64,000 bases of DNA from an uncultured Paracoccaceae bacterium (GTDB lineage Bacteria; Pseudomonadota; Alphaproteobacteria; Rhodobacterales; Rhodobacteraceae), in assembly GCA_947503925.1 (NCBI GenBank), contig CANNFQ010000001.1, positions 620,001-684,000 of the forward strand, given 5' to 3'. Shown in pieces: positions 41,643-51,960 of the stretch (its first letter is position 1; each line of letters begins with the position of its first letter). The position numbers and the translations under genes are program-made. Under the pieces are notes generated by a model. It was given only the letters and a program-made list of their open reading frames with translations, did no database searches and was not told the origin of the DNA.

Positions 41643-42908
41643 ATGAACGACCATGACGCAATCGGACCCATGATGGTTCAGATCGGACAGGCCGCACGGC
41701 TGGCGGCGACACAGCTTGCCACCGCTGATCCGGCGGCCAAACAAAAGGCGCTGAATATTGCAGCGGAAACGCTGTTGGATCAGCGTGATGCGATTATCGC
41801 CGCCAACAAGCAGGACCTGGCTTTTGGTGCCGATAAGGGGCTGTCGCCCGCGATGATGGATCGTCTGATGCTGGATGATGCCCGGATCGAAGGTATCGCG
41901 CAGGGTCTGCGCGCCGTTGCCGCCCAAACCGATCCGGTTGGGGCCGTGGTTGAAGAATGGACCCAGCCCAGCGGATTGCACATTCAGCGGGTACGCACCC
42001 CGATTGGCGTGATTGGTGTGATTTATGAAAGCCGGCCAAATGTGACGGCGGATGCGGGTGCGCTTTGCCTGAAATCGGGCAATGCGGTGATTTTGCGCGG
42101 TGGATCGGAAAGCTTTCATTCCTCGCAAGCGATCCACGCTTGTCTGGTAGAAGGACTGCGCGCAGCGGGTTTGCCAGAGGCGGCGATTCAGCTTGTGCCG
42201 ACCCGTGACCGTGCCGCAGTGTCGGCGATGTTGCAGGCCACAGACCATATTGACGTGATTGTGCCGCGTGGGGGTAAGGGCCTTGTTGGATTGGTCCAGC
42301 GCGAGGCGCGTGTGCCGGTCTTTGCCCATCTGGAAGGGATTTGCCACGTTTATGTCGATGCCGCCGCCGATCTGGAAAAGGCAAAGGCCGTGCTGGTGAA
42401 CGCCAAGACACGGCGCACGGGCATTTGTGGCTCTGCCGAAACCGTGCTGGTGGATCAGGCGTTTCATGACAAATATGGTGATGTGCTGACCCGCGCGCTG
42501 TTATCTGCCGGGGTAGAGGTGCGTGCCGATACGATCCTGGCCCAAACGGAAGGGACGGTTGCGGCCAAGCCAGAGGATTACGGGCAAGAGTTTCTGGATA
42601 TGATCATCGCGGCCAAGGTTGTTGATGGTGTCGACGGTGCCATTGCCCATATCCGTCAATACGGGTCAAACCATACCGATGCGATCCTTACTGAGGATGA
42701 CGCAGTCGCGGACCGGTTTTTCCGGCAGCTCGATAGTGCGATCCTGATGCGCAATGCATCGACCCAATTCGCGGATGGCGGCGAATTTGGCATGGGTGCA
42801 GAGATTGGGATCGCCACCGGCAAGTTACATGCGCGGGGCCCGGTGGGCGCCGTGCAGCTGACCAGCTTTAAATATCTGGTCACTGGCGACGGTACGATCC
42901 GGCCCTAA
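41643..42908 (+). CDS. proA: Gamma-glutamyl phosphate reductase
   Basis: 421 residues. Aldehyde-dehydrogenase-fold enzyme reducing glutamyl-5-phosphate with NADPH. Signatures: [21 protein letters not shown], the NTD region [14 protein letters not shown], and the catalytic Cys in [17 protein letters not shown]. Normal length. Its stop overlaps the stop of the convergent chpT gene by 4 bases. Confidence 0.98.
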   Translation: MNDHDAIGPMMVQIGQAARLAATQLATADPAAKQKALNIAAETLLDQRDAIIAANKQDLAFGADKGLSPAMMDRLMLDDARIEGIAQGLRAVAAQTDPVGAVVEEWTQPSGLHIQRVRTPIGVIGVIYESRPNVTADAGALCLKSGNAVILRGGSESFHSSQAIHACLVEGLRAAGLPEAAIQLVPTRDRAAVSAMLQATDHIDVIVPRGGKGLVGLVQREARVPVFAHLEGICHVYVDAAADLEKAKAVLVNAKTRRTGICGSAETVLVDQAFHDKYGDVLTRALLSAGVEVRADTILAQTEGTVAAKPEDYGQEFLDMIIAAKVVDGVDGAIAHIRQYGSNHTDAILTEDDAVADRFFRQLDSAILMRNASTQFADGGEFGMGAEIGIATGKLHARGPVGAVQLTSFKYLVTGDGTIRP

Positions 42909-43495
42909 AACCGGGCCATGATCCGGTTGGGTTTCAGATCCAGCCCCAATGCCCGGCCTGCATACGCCAAGACGGTTGGGAGTAGCGCGAATTGCACCTG
43001 TGCCGCCGTATGCGTAAAATCGGTCTGCGGGGGCGTGAGGCTGGCCCAAAGCGCATTGTCGATCTTCATCCGCTGCCCTTCGGCAGATAGAATCCAGCTG
43101 TCACCTTCCATGGTGATGTGGATGTCACCACCCATTGGCATCGCGGCCTCAAGACACAGCATCATCACGAATGCGCAGCGCACCGTGTTGCGTGGTTGGT
43201 CGCCCTCGATCTGCCAAAAATAGGTGAAACGGCCGCCCCGCGCGACGGCAGCGAGGATCGACAGCACCTCTGATCGGCCAATTGCCTGATCATCGGATGC
43301 CGACCCGAATGCAATGCGGAAATAGCGGATACGCGCATTGGCGTTATCTACGCTTTCGCTGATCAGGTCCATTTCGGCCCCGGTATCCCCGTCGGTGAGG
43401 CTAAGCAGTTCAACCCCATTGCCGATGGCGCCGATAGGGCTGATAAGGTCATGGCAAATGCGGGATCCTACAAGTGCGGCGAGGTCGGTTGGCAT
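42905..43495 (-). CDS. chpT: ChpT-type histidine phosphotransferase
   Basis: 196 residues. The DHp-like helix has the phosphoacceptor His15 in [22 protein letters not shown], followed by a degenerate ATPase-like domain that does not bind ATP in this family. ChpT relays phosphate from CckA to CtrA and CpdR in alphaproteobacterial cell-cycle and motility control. The ATG at 43495 follows GGAGCC; the upstream 43543 start adds unrelated residues. Confidence 0.9.
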   Translation of the reverse strand: MPTDLAALVGSRICHDLISPIGAIGNGVELLSLTDGDTGAEMDLISESVDNANARIRYFRIAFGSASDDQAIGRSEVLSILAAVARGGRFTYFWQIEGDQPRNTVRCAFVMMLCLEAAMPMGGDIHITMEGDSWILSAEGQRMKIDNALWASLTPPQTDFTHTAAQVQFALLPTVLAYAGRALGLDLKPNRIMARF

Positions 43496-43524
43496 GGGGT
43501 AGGCTCCGTTACTGGGGAACTGAA

Positions 43525-43707
43525 ATGTCAGACATGAATGCAATCCTGAGCCCCGGTGTTCTGGTCCGGCACCCCGATCAGCGTGATTGGGGCGTGGGGC
43601 AGGTGCAGTCGCAGATTGATGGAAAGATCACTGTGAACTTTCGCGAACAGGGCAAAGTGGTAATCGATGGCAATCAAGTGAAACTGATCCTTGTCCAGAT
43701 GCCGTAG
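43525..43707 (+). CDS. DUF3553 small protein
   Basis: 60 residues. LSPGVLVRHPDQRDWGVGQVQS and ITVNFREQGKVVIDG give the all-beta, SH3-like fold of DUF3553 proteins, whose function is unknown. Divergent from chpT with 29 bases between starts, so they share a control region. Confidence 0.8.
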   Translation: MSDMNAILSPGVLVRHPDQRDWGVGQVQSQIDGKITVNFREQGKVVIDGNQVKLILVQMP

Positions 43708-43841
43708 GCTGCGGTTGAAGTAAACACACACGTTAAGCTTGTATCAACTTTTGTTAACAACACCTAGATCAGAATTGGTTGCTAAAAGGTTACCGGCCTC
43801 TTAGAAATTCAACGTTCAGGTAACCCGGTATCCACACCAGC

Positions 43842-44609
43842 ATGACAGATGACGCTTCGAGTTTTCAGGTATCCATCGCGACGGATGGTGCCGATCTGCT
43901 TGCGGCGCAACGTTTGCGCTATGATGTGTTTGTTGATGAACTTGGCGCCGCCGGCCCAATGGTCGATCATAAACATCGGCTGGAGCGTGATCTTTTTGAC
44001 CCCTACGCCACTCATTTCATCCTAAGAGACATGCAGCGCCCGCCCGATGAACAGGTCATCGGCGTCTATCGTGTGATGACTGAAGCAGCCGCCTCTGCGG
44101 CGGGTCAATTCTATTGCGAGGACGAATATGATCTGACCCGGTTGAAAGCATCCGGTCATAATCTACTGGAACTGGGCCGGTCCTGCTTGCATCCCGATTT
44201 TCGCGGCGGACCTGCGTTGATGTATCTGTGGGCGGCATTGGCGGAATTCGTGGTAGAGCATCGGATTGATCTGCTCTTTGGTGTCGCATCATTTCATGGG
44301 ACGGATGTTGACACCATCGCTGCGCCACTGAGCCTGTTGCATGCCCGGCATCAGGCACCGCTGGAGTTGAATGTCACGGCAAACCCACCCGGCGCGCAGG
44401 CAATGGACTTAGTGCCGGTGGATCAAATTGACCGGGTTGCAGCAATGCGGGCCACGCCCGCCTTGATCAAGGCTTATCTGCGGTTGGGTGGGGTTGTGGG
44501 CGATGGGGCATTCATTGATCATGCCTTCAATACTGTCGATATTTGTCTAATCCTGCCGACAGAAGCAGTCAAAGCCTTGCCACGCAGGCCCAATGGGCGA
44601 AGGGGCTGA
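43842..44609 (+). CDS. olsB: OlsB, L-ornithine N-acyltransferase
   Basis: 255 residues of the OlsB family: RLRYDVFVDELGA near the start, a YRVMTEAAA core, ELGRSCLHPDFRGG and LFGVASFHGTD. It attaches a 3-hydroxyacyl chain to ornithine to form lyso-ornithine lipid, a phosphorus-free membrane lipid. olsA follows directly. No strong ribosome site is seen at this ATG. Confidence 0.92.
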   Translation: MTDDASSFQVSIATDGADLLAAQRLRYDVFVDELGAAGPMVDHKHRLERDLFDPYATHFILRDMQRPPDEQVIGVYRVMTEAAASAAGQFYCEDEYDLTRLKASGHNLLELGRSCLHPDFRGGPALMYLWAALAEFVVEHRIDLLFGVASFHGTDVDTIAAPLSLLHARHQAPLELNVTANPPGAQAMDLVPVDQIDRVAAMRATPALIKAYLRLGGVVGDGAFIDHAFNTVDICLILPTEAVKALPRRPNGRRG

Positions 44610-44610
44610 T

Positions 44611-45450
44611 ATGTCCGAGACCTGGCATGGAACACAGCTGCCCGAACCAAACCCGATGGGCTTTGGGGGCTGGCTGCGCGGCTTGGCGCGCGGGTTGCTG
44701 CTGGCTGGGCTGGTCTTTGGTGGCCTGATTATCCTGCTGCTGGTCCGGATGGTTGAGCGCCCGATCTGCGGGCTACGCCGCCCCGTTACGCCGCATATCA
44801 CCCAGTTCGTATGCCGCACGGCGTTTTTCGTTCTTGGCATGGGGTATCAGGTGATCGGTGCACCGATGAAAGGGCCGGGGGCAGTTGTTGCCAATCACGC
44901 GTCGTGGCTAGATATCTTTGCCCTGAATGCCCGCAAGCGCATCTATTTCGTCGCAAAGGCGGAGGTGGCGGGTTGGCCCGGCATTGGATGGCTCGCCCGT
45001 GCCACAGGGACCGTTTTCATCAAGCGTGACAAACGCGAGGCAACCGCACAGATCACGATTTTTCGGGAACGGCTTTCGGCTGGCCATAAGCTGTTATTCT
45101 TCCCCGAAGGGACGTCGACCGACGGGCGGCGTGTCATGCCGTTCAAGCCAACGCTGTTTGCGGCGTTTTTTGATCCAGCGCTGATTGAAACACTAGCGCT
45201 GCAACCGGTGACGTTGGTCTATCACGCGCCAGAGGGGCAGGATGCCCGGTTTTACGGGTGGTGGGGTGACATGGAATTTGCGCCGCACCTATTGTCGACC
45301 TTATGCGCAAGACGGCAAGGCGCGGTCACGGTAATCTATCATGATCCGGTTGCTGTGCGCGATTTTGTGAACCGCAAGGCACTCGCTGCCCACGCCGAGC
45401 AGGCCGTGCGCGCGGGGCTAACCACCCATGGCGGTGCGGAAATCAACTAG
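44611..45450 (+). CDS. olsA: OlsA, lysophospholipid/lyso-ornithine-lipid acyltransferase
   Basis: 279 residues with a transmembrane helix at 27-46 and the acyltransferase motifs H96-x4-D101 (NHASWLD) and FPEGT (164-168). It O-acylates the OlsB product to ornithine lipid. The ATG at 44611 begins 1 base after olsB's stop and has GAAGGGG upstream. Its 3' end overlaps the convergent thiE-like gene by 33 bases. Confidence 0.92.
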   Translation: MSETWHGTQLPEPNPMGFGGWLRGLARGLLLAGLVFGGLIILLLVRMVERPICGLRRPVTPHITQFVCRTAFFVLGMGYQVIGAPMKGPGAVVANHASWLDIFALNARKRIYFVAKAEVAGWPGIGWLARATGTVFIKRDKREATAQITIFRERLSAGHKLLFFPEGTSTDGRRVMPFKPTLFAAFFDPALIETLALQPVTLVYHAPEGQDARFYGWWGDMEFAPHLLSTLCARRQGAVTVIYHDPVAVRDFVNRKALAAHAEQAVRAGLTTHGGAEIN

Positions 45451-46044
45451 CGCCTGCCGTGGGTCATCGGTGTTCCAGATCTCTTCGCCAATGCCAAAAA
45501 AATCCGTATGGGGGGCTAATTTGCGTGTCAGTTCGAGGTTCAAGGCACCTTCAGCCACGACCGGCACCTCAATCATCAACGACCACCATTCAAAAAGTTC
45601 TGCATCAACTTGTCGCCCGTCCCCCAAGGCAGTGATGCCAACCGGACCAAAGCTGACATAATCGGCCCCCAGTTCGCCCGCAGTCATGCCGTCATGGCGT
45701 GAATTGCCGCAAAAACTGCCGACGATCGCATCCTCATCCAATGTTTTTCGCACTGATTTCATGCTGCGTGCGCCATCTTGCAAATGCACGCCGTCAAGGC
45801 CCAGACGTTCGACAATCAACGCATGGCTGTCGATGACGAGGGCGACATCGCGCGCATGGGTCACCTCACGCAGCGCATCGGCGGCCTTGGCAATGCGCAT
45901 GTCATCCTTTGTGCCAAGCGCAAGCCGCACGCATGCGACATCTGTCGCATCAAGACAGGCGGCCAATTGATCAGGGTAGCTTGACAGGTCGAACTCTGAC
46001 GGGGTGATCAGGTAAATCTGCGGCTGGTCTTGGGCATCCGACAT
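45418..46044 (-). CDS. Thiamine-phosphate-synthase-like protein
   Basis: 208 residues with the TIM-barrel wording of ThiE: LITPSEFDLSSYPD, LGLDGVHLQDGARS, GSFCGNSRHDGMTAGELGADYVSFGP. Typical ThiE residues for the pyrimidine phosphate (NDR near position 60-80) are replaced by VIDSHALI, so it may be a divergent ThiE or a TenI-like relative. No TPP riboswitch or thi gene is adjacent. Confidence 0.8.
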   Translation of the reverse strand: MSDAQDQPQIYLITPSEFDLSSYPDQLAACLDATDVACVRLALGTKDDMRIAKAADALREVTHARDVALVIDSHALIVERLGLDGVHLQDGARSMKSVRKTLDEDAIVGSFCGNSRHDGMTAGELGADYVSFGPVGITALGDGRQVDAELFEWWSLMIEVPVVAEGALNLELTRKLAPHTDFFGIGEEIWNTDDPRQALVDFRTAMGG

Positions 46045-46202
46045 TTCGGCATTCCGACATTGTTCTTGTGTTGCAGCGTTTTAGCGAGGATTGGGCCGTT
46101 TGGCTATGGGCAGCACGCGCAAGATGCCGGAATTCGGTGATGGGTTTCTTGCCTTGGACACGAGGCCCGCGTATGACGCCGCCACCGTCACAAGGATGTC
46201 CT

Positions 46203-46949
46203 ATGCCCAGCGCCAAACCGCAACCCGCCTTTGTTCTGATCCGCCCGCAGATGGGTGAAAATATCGGAGCAGCGGCGCGTGCGATGTGGAATTTCGGTCT
46301 GGATCGTATGCGGATCGTAGCCCCGCGCGATGGCTGGCCTAATCAAAAGGCAGTGGCCATGGCCAGCGGTGCAGGCCGGTTGCTGGATGAGGCGCAGCTG
46401 TTTGATGACACCCAAGATGCCATCGCGGAATGTGACTATGTTTATGCGACAACGGCGCGCCCGCGCGGTTTAACCAAACCAGTGCTGACGCCTGAGGCTG
46501 CGATGCAGGATGCGCGGACGCGGATCGCGGCTGGGGGTAAGGTCGCGGTGATGTTCGGGCCGGAACGGTCGGGTATGGAAAACGATGATATTGCGCGTGC
46601 CAATGCGATCATCTCTGTGCCAGTCAACCCGGATTTTCCGTCAGTGAACCTGGCACAATGCACCTTACTGCTGGGGTATGAATGGCGGCGCGAATTAATA
46701 CCAGCCGAACCTGCACGCATTGATGCGGTCGGCGATTGGGCAGCACAGATCGAGATTGAGAAGCTGAGCGCGCATTACGAGGACCGGCTGGAGCAGGCCG
46801 GCTTCTTTTTCCCTGAGGCCAAAGCTGAAAACATGAAGGTCAATCTGCGCAACCTGTGGTCCCGGATGCCAATGACACGCGCTGACGTACAAATGCTGCA
46901 TGGCATCATGCGGCAGATGGTTCGCTGGAAAGAACGGGGCGGCAGTTGA
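46203..46949 (+). CDS. trmJ: TrmJ-type RNA 2'-O-methyltransferase
   Basis: 248 residues of the SPOUT class. PAFVLIRPQMGENIGAAARAMWNFGL, VMFGPERSGMENDDI and ISVPVNPDFPSVNLAQCTLLLGYEW are the three knot motifs; the C-terminal helices resemble TrmJ. It should methylate position 32 of tRNAs. The ATG at 46203 has AAGGA at good spacing. Divergent from the thiE-like gene. Confidence 0.9.
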   Translation: MPSAKPQPAFVLIRPQMGENIGAAARAMWNFGLDRMRIVAPRDGWPNQKAVAMASGAGRLLDEAQLFDDTQDAIAECDYVYATTARPRGLTKPVLTPEAAMQDARTRIAAGGKVAVMFGPERSGMENDDIARANAIISVPVNPDFPSVNLAQCTLLLGYEWRRELIPAEPARIDAVGDWAAQIEIEKLSAHYEDRLEQAGFFFPEAKAENMKVNLRNLWSRMPMTRADVQMLHGIMRQMVRWKERGGS

Positions 46950-47031
46950 GGCCCATTGCGGCACCCTGACGCTTGCAGGCAACCAGCGGCGGGCATAGGT
47001 TCCGCCAAGGACAGATTGCGGAGCACGATCA

Positions 47032-48168
47032 ATGGCGACGAAACGCAGCATTTTCGAAGAGGTTGGCGACAAGCAAAAGCATGTTGCCGCCCCTGGGGCG
47101 ATTGATGCGCGCGGGCAGGGTGCGCGGGGCGCGATCCGCATCTGGTTGATGGTGCTGTTTGCCTTGGTTGTGGTCATGATCGCCGTTGGTGGCCTGACCC
47201 GTTTAACCGATAGCGGGCTGTCGATCACTGAATGGAAGCCGGTGACCGGGGCGATGCCGCCGACATCCGATGCGGCTTGGGTCGATGAATTCGACAAGTA
47301 TCGCGCGATCCCGGAATACCAGCTACAGAACAAGGGAATGACGCTTGCTCAGTTCAAAGTGATCTATTGGTGGGAATGGGGACATCGGCAGTTGGGCCGG
47401 GTGATCGGGTTGGTCTGGGCCGCAGGCTTTGTATTTTTCCTGACCGCACGCAAAATCCCGACAGGCTGGACATCACGATTGCTTTTCATCGGCGCCTTGG
47501 GCGGGCTGCAAGGCTTCATTGGGTGGTGGATGGTCTCATCAGGATTAGAGGAGGGCATGCTCGATGTGGCGTCCTACCGGCTGGCGACGCATCTGGGGCT
47601 GGCTTTTGTGATCCTGGGGTTCATCGCCTGGTATATTTACCGGCTGGGACGGACGCAGGCAGCCCTGCTTAAGGCGCGACGCAGCGTGGATGCGGGGTTG
47701 ACCCGTTTGTCTTCTGTGCTGATCGCAGTCGCCTTCTTGCAGATCCTCATCGGTGCTCTGGTTGCGGGTATTGATGCCGGGCGTGCTTATCCCGATTGGC
47801 CCTTGATGGCGGGGGGGATCCTGCCGCCGCAGCCATTTGATTTGGTCCCGCTCTGGCGAAACTTTTTCGAGGATGACGGGCTTGTGCAATTCATGCACCG
47901 GACGACCGGGTATCTATTGTTCCTGTTTGGCATGCTGGTTTGGATGCGCGCCCGCAAATCCGCCAATCAGCACACGCGGTTTGCCTTTAACGCCGTAATC
48001 GCAATTATGCTCCTACAAATGCTGTTGGGGATCGTCACGGTGATCTATTCGGCCCCTTGGCATTTCGCCATCTTGCACCAATTTGGCGCTGTGATCCTCT
48101 GGGCGCTTATCCTGCGTGGCAGGTTCGTTGCCCAATACCCCATTCCCCAAACGATCCGAGGCACTTGA
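47032..48168 (+). CDS. ctaA: Heme A synthase
   Basis: 378 residues, about eight helices, of the COX15/CtaA type 2 group common in alphaproteobacteria. Converts heme O to heme A for cytochrome aa3 oxidase. Likely heme ligands are His in WEWGHRQLGR, ATHLGLAFV, QFMHRTTGYL and ILHQFGAV. LTDSGLSITEWKPVTGAMPP is the family signature. The next gene starts one base after its stop. Confidence 0.95.
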   Translation: MATKRSIFEEVGDKQKHVAAPGAIDARGQGARGAIRIWLMVLFALVVVMIAVGGLTRLTDSGLSITEWKPVTGAMPPTSDAAWVDEFDKYRAIPEYQLQNKGMTLAQFKVIYWWEWGHRQLGRVIGLVWAAGFVFFLTARKIPTGWTSRLLFIGALGGLQGFIGWWMVSSGLEEGMLDVASYRLATHLGLAFVILGFIAWYIYRLGRTQAALLKARRSVDAGLTRLSSVLIAVAFLQILIGALVAGIDAGRAYPDWPLMAGGILPPQPFDLVPLWRNFFEDDGLVQFMHRTTGYLLFLFGMLVWMRARKSANQHTRFAFNAVIAIMLLQMLLGIVTVIYSAPWHFAILHQFGAVILWALILRGRFVAQYPIPQTIRGT

Positions 48169-48169
48169 T

Positions 48170-49639
48170 ATGACTGCATATGATGCGTTGATGGCATTCC
48201 AACGCGAAACCGAGGCGTTATCGCAAGTGGCAGGGCGTCTGGGCTGGGATCAGGAAACCATGATGCCGGGAGGGGCGACGCCGCAGAGGGCAGAAGAGCA
48301 TGGAGCGATGGCCAATGTGCTGCATGCGCGCCGGATCGATCCGAGAATTGGGGAGTGGCTGGCCACGGCGGAGGGGGCGGACCCCGTTGCCAAGGCCAAC
48401 CTGCGCCACATCAAGCGCAGCTATGAGCGGACACAGAAGGTGCCGGCCGAATTGGCGGCAAAACTGGCAAAAACCACGTCACTGGCGCATCGTATCTGGG
48501 CACAGGCGCGGCAGGATGAAGATGTCGCAAGCTTCCTGCCTATCCTGCAAGACGTGCTGGATCTACGCAAAAAAGAAGCCGCAGCGATAGCCGGCGATGC
48601 GAACCCCTATGACGCCTTGCTGGATGATTACGAACCGGGTGCGACCGGCGACAGTTTGGATGCGATGTTCAGTGCATTACGCCCCCGACTGGTCGAGCTG
48701 CGCGCGGCTATACTGGATCAACCCGCGCCCCCGGCCCTCAACGAGCAGTTTGATGAGGTGGGCCAGCTGGCATTGTCAAGGAAGTTGGCGGTGGCTTTCG
48801 GCTATGACATTAACCATGGACGGATCGACAAGGCGGTGCATCCGTTCTCTTCCGGCTCTGGGTTGGATGTGCGGATCACAACCCGCACCAGCGCCGTTGA
48901 TCCGTTCAATTGCTTTTACTCCACAATCCACGAGGTCGGTCACGCCGCTTATGAGCAGGGGATCGACGATGCGCATCTGCTGACCCCGCTGGGGCAGGGT
49001 GTTTCGATGGGCGTGCATGAAAGTCAAAGCCGGATCTACGAAAACCAGTTGGGACGGAGCCGGTCCTTTACTGGCTGGCTCTATGGTCAAATGCGCGACA
49101 CCTTCGGTGATTTCGGGATCGCGGATGAGGATACGTTTTATGCAACCGTCAACCGCATTCATGACGGATTCATCCGGACCGAGGCGGATGAAGTGCAGTA
49201 TAACCTGCACGTATTGCTGCGCTTTGACTTGGAGCGGGCATTGATTTCCGGTGATCTGGCCGTAAACGACCTTGAAGCTGCGTGGAATGACCGGTTCAAA
49301 TCCGATTTCGGGTATGATGTGGACCGGCCTTCAAACGGTGTTTTACAGGATGTGCATTGGTCCGAAGGGCTTATCGGATACTTCCCGACCTATACGCTGG
49401 GTAACGTTTATGCCGGTTGCCTGCACGCGGCTCTGCGGCAGGCCGTGCCGGATCTGGATGCTGATCTGGCGCAAGGGGATATGTCGCGGGCGACAGGATG
49501 GCTACGCGAAAACCTTCAGCAATATGGCGGATTGCGAGAACCAACCGAAACGATCAAACACGCAGCCAAGATGGTGCCGACCGAAGCGCCATTGCTGGAC
49601 TATCTGGAAGCGAAGTTCGCTGGGATTTACGGGCTTTAG
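48170..49639 (+). CDS. Carboxypeptidase Taq family (M32)
   Basis: 489 residues, all-helical metallocarboxypeptidase. Zinc site H254-E-V-G-H258 with third ligand Glu284 in the family motif HESQSR; other markers are GWDQETMMP, DIRITTR-like DVRITTRT and YFPTYTLGNVYAG. Probably releases C-terminal amino acids from peptides in the cytoplasm. Starts one base after ctaA. Convergent end overlap of 4 bases with the hydratase gene. Confidence 0.95.
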   Translation: MTAYDALMAFQRETEALSQVAGRLGWDQETMMPGGATPQRAEEHGAMANVLHARRIDPRIGEWLATAEGADPVAKANLRHIKRSYERTQKVPAELAAKLAKTTSLAHRIWAQARQDEDVASFLPILQDVLDLRKKEAAAIAGDANPYDALLDDYEPGATGDSLDAMFSALRPRLVELRAAILDQPAPPALNEQFDEVGQLALSRKLAVAFGYDINHGRIDKAVHPFSSGSGLDVRITTRTSAVDPFNCFYSTIHEVGHAAYEQGIDDAHLLTPLGQGVSMGVHESQSRIYENQLGRSRSFTGWLYGQMRDTFGDFGIADEDTFYATVNRIHDGFIRTEADEVQYNLHVLLRFDLERALISGDLAVNDLEAAWNDRFKSDFGYDVDRPSNGVLQDVHWSEGLIGYFPTYTLGNVYAGCLHAALRQAVPDLDADLAQGDMSRATGWLRENLQQYGGLREPTETIKHAAKMVPTEAPLLDYLEAKFAGIYGL

Positions 49640-50418
49640 GACCAGTCAGGTTTGCGTTTCTCCAGGAAAGCACTGATCCCTTCGTCGGTCTGCCGGTCCA
49701 GCATGTTCTGCACCATCACCTGACCTGCGTAACTGTAAGCTTGATCAGTATCCATCTGAGCCTGCTTATAAAACGCCTCTTTCCCGATCCGCACGGCCAC
49801 GGGCAATTTTGACGCAACGGTTTCCGCCAGCGCTTGGGTTTCCTGATCCAACTGGTCATGGGGGACGCTTCGGTTGATTAGGCCTAGTGACTTGGCTTCG
49901 TCGACCTCAATAAAGCGGCCCGTCGTCAGCACCTCAAACGCGGCCTTGCGCGTGATGTTGCGTGTCAGGGCGACCATGGGGGTTGAGCAAAAAAGCCCGA
50001 TATTCACCCCGTTGACGCCAAACCGGGTTCCTTCTGCGGCGACGGCCATGTCGCATGTCGCCACCAACTGGCATCCCGCCGCCGTCGCAATGCCATGGAC
50101 CTCTGCGATCACCGGTTGCGGGATGGATTGGATGCGCTGCATCACGGCCCCGCATCGTTGAAACAAGTCCGCAAAATACGCCGCACCACCATCAGCAGCC
50201 TGACGACCGGCCTGCATTTCCTTCAGGTCATGGCCCGCGCAAAACGCCTTGCCCGTGCCGCGCAGGATGACGGCGCGCACGCTGTCATCATCAGCGATCT
50301 GATCAAGCTGTGCCTGCAATTCGGCAAGCATTTCATCGGAAAGCGCGTTCAGCCGTTCCGGCGCGTCCATGGTGAGTGTCGCAACCGACGCTGCGTCGTT
50401 TCTGTGCAGGATTGCCAT
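49636..50418 (-). CDS. Enoyl-CoA hydratase/isomerase family protein
   Basis: 260 residues of the crotonase fold. LSDEMLAELQAQ, FCAGHDLKEMQAG (first oxyanion segment) and HGIATAAGCQLVATCDMAVA (second) are typical, as is TRNITRKAAFEVLTTGRFI. The usual second catalytic Glu is not obvious, so exact chemistry is open. The ATG at 50418 has GAGGGGAC upstream; the longer frame to 50772 overlaps the thioesterase and was rejected. Confidence 0.9.
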   Translation of the reverse strand: MAILHRNDAASVATLTMDAPERLNALSDEMLAELQAQLDQIADDDSVRAVILRGTGKAFCAGHDLKEMQAGRQAADGGAAYFADLFQRCGAVMQRIQSIPQPVIAEVHGIATAAGCQLVATCDMAVAAEGTRFGVNGVNIGLFCSTPMVALTRNITRKAAFEVLTTGRFIEVDEAKSLGLINRSVPHDQLDQETQALAETVASKLPVAVRIGKEAFYKQAQMDTDQAYSYAGQVMVQNMLDRQTDEGISAFLEKRKPDWS

Positions 50419-50469
50419 TTGTCCCCTCGCATGCTGATTTGACCTGACCTTAGGGCAGGGAGCGTGCGG

Positions 50470-50895
50470 ATGGAACGGGTTATGGATATTCCTAAGCTGG
50501 AAGTCTTCATCGGGCGCGAATTTCCGCAGCTTGGTGATGACTTCAAGATTGAAGCGCTGACCGAGGACGGGGTGATCGTGCGCCTGAAAACGGCGGAGAA
50601 GCATCTGCGTCCGGGCGGCACGGTGTCTGGCCCATCGATGTTTGCTCTGGCGGATATCGGGATGTATCTGGCCATATTGGCGCGGATTGGGCCGGTGGCA
50701 TTGGCCGTGACAACGAATTGTTCCATTGATTTCATGCGTAAACCGGCGGCCGGGGCGGATATGGTCTGCCACACCCGATTGCTCAAACTGGGGCGCGTTT
50801 TGGCGGTGGGCGATGTGCTGATCTATAGTGAAGGTGAAGCCGCACCTGTGGCACGGGCTGGCCTGACCTATTCGATCCCGCCGCGTGCAACCTGA
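50470..50895 (+). CDS. PaaI-like hotdog thioesterase
   Basis: 141 residues. HLRPGGTVSGPSMFALADIGMYLAILARIG and TTNCSIDFMRKPAAGADMVC match the PaaI/YbgC-type hotdog fold that hydrolyses acyl-CoAs; the catalytic acid is probably the Asp in ALADIG. Divergent from the hydratase with 51 bases between starts, so both may serve CoA-ester breakdown. Converges on the Ter module without a gap. Confidence 0.88.
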   Translation: MERVMDIPKLEVFIGREFPQLGDDFKIEALTEDGVIVRLKTAEKHLRPGGTVSGPSMFALADIGMYLAILARIGPVALAVTTNCSIDFMRKPAAGADMVCHTRLLKLGRVLAVGDVLIYSEGEAAPVARAGLTYSIPPRAT

Positions 50896-51960
50896 TCAGG
50901 ATGTTTTCTGAATGATGGTGACGGCGCGGTAGCCGTTGATCACGTCAGGCGCTACTTCGTATGGGATGTTTGTCTCGCGGATCAGGTGCATCAAAGGGGC
51001 GGTGTCTGCGGCGTCATCACTGGCGACATAGACCATATGCGGGCGGCGGCGCAGGACAGCGCGTGTCGCCTCTGCCAAGCTTGGTTTGATCCGATTGAGA
51101 TTGTTGATGTCATGCCGTTCGGCAAGTGTCTGAATGGATTTCTCGACTTTGTTGCGCCGCTCGCGGCGTTCGTCATCCGGCAGCGGTTTTGCGGCAGTCG
51201 CATCTGATGGAAAATGACCGGCGATGGTGTCGACGAATTCGCGGCTGATGTCATGGGCCGCTAGGTGGGGCAGGGTGGTCGCACCGTGAAAGCTGCCGCT
51301 GGCGATTATTGTGTCATTCAACACGGTACGGCTGACAAGGCCCGACACCACGCCACCCAGAATGCCAGACGGGATCAGCCAATCCGATGCCGTGGGCGCC
51401 ATCCATGCGAACCCGCCAATATCACCCAGCGTGGCCATGCGTGGGGTAAGAACGCCACATACTGGCGCGGCCTTTGCCAATTCACCCGCGATGGCGCCCT
51501 TTCCCGTCCATCCATCGACGAAGACAATGGATGTGGCATCGTGTCGGGCGGCGATATGTGCCATCGCAACCTGATCCAACCCACGGTCGCGAATGATCGA
51601 GATGCCGTAGTGGTTGCAATCGCAACCCAAACCCGTCAGCGCACGTTTTAGCAATACACCGACAGGCAACCCGGCCCGCGCGAGGCTGACTAATGTGATC
51701 TCGCCTTCGATCTGCTGCGCGATGCCTTTCGCCAGCGACACAACCGCTTGCGCCATAAAAGGCCCGTTTTCTTTCAGGGTGTTCTCATAAATCGCCATAT
51801 ATTGATTGGTCGGCGGCGCTTCGGGTGCCAGAAGTTCGGAATAGTGCAGCGTGCCGGATTGGATCAGCCGTTCCTTCTCGGCCACGGGTGTTGGTGCCAT
51901 GTCGATCTGCTGCAGAAGGAGTGTGACATCGTCGGGCGCATATGAGCCGGAAAAAATCAT
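50896..51960 (-). CDS. StiP-like / PRTase-fold protein with C-terminal PELOTA domain
   Basis: 354 residues. The first 270 match the family called cysteine protease StiP or PRTase_1 in Ter-type operons: VSLARAGLPVGVLLKRAL, then the PRPP-like loop IVFVDGWTGKGAI. The last 90 residues (RPHMVYVASDDAADTAPLMHLIRETNIP) resemble the PELOTA RNA-binding domain. It is the last gene of the 11.9-kb Ter unit; its ATG overlaps the HAD stop (ATGA). Role in making or using a nucleoside-like metabolite is predicted, not shown. Confidence 0.85.
   Translation of the reverse strand: MIFSGSYAPDDVTLLLQQIDMAPTPVAEKERLIQSGTLHYSELLAPEAPPTNQYMAIYENTLKENGPFMAQAVVSLAKGIAQQIEGEITLVSLARAGLPVGVLLKRALTGLGCDCNHYGISIIRDRGLDQVAMAHIAARHDATSIVFVDGWTGKGAIAGELAKAAPVCGVLTPRMATLGDIGGFAWMAPTASDWLIPSGILGGVVSGLVSRTVLNDTIIASGSFHGATTLPHLAAHDISREFVDTIAGHFPSDATAAKPLPDDERRERRNKVEKSIQTLAERHDINNLNRIKPSLAEATRAVLRRRPHMVYVASDDAADTAPLMHLIRETNIPYEVAPDVINGYRAVTIIQKTS

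Noticed and set aside
50419..50772. N-terminal extension of the enoyl-CoA hydratase
   Set aside because: It runs opposite the thioesterase gene and adds residues foreign to the crotonase family.
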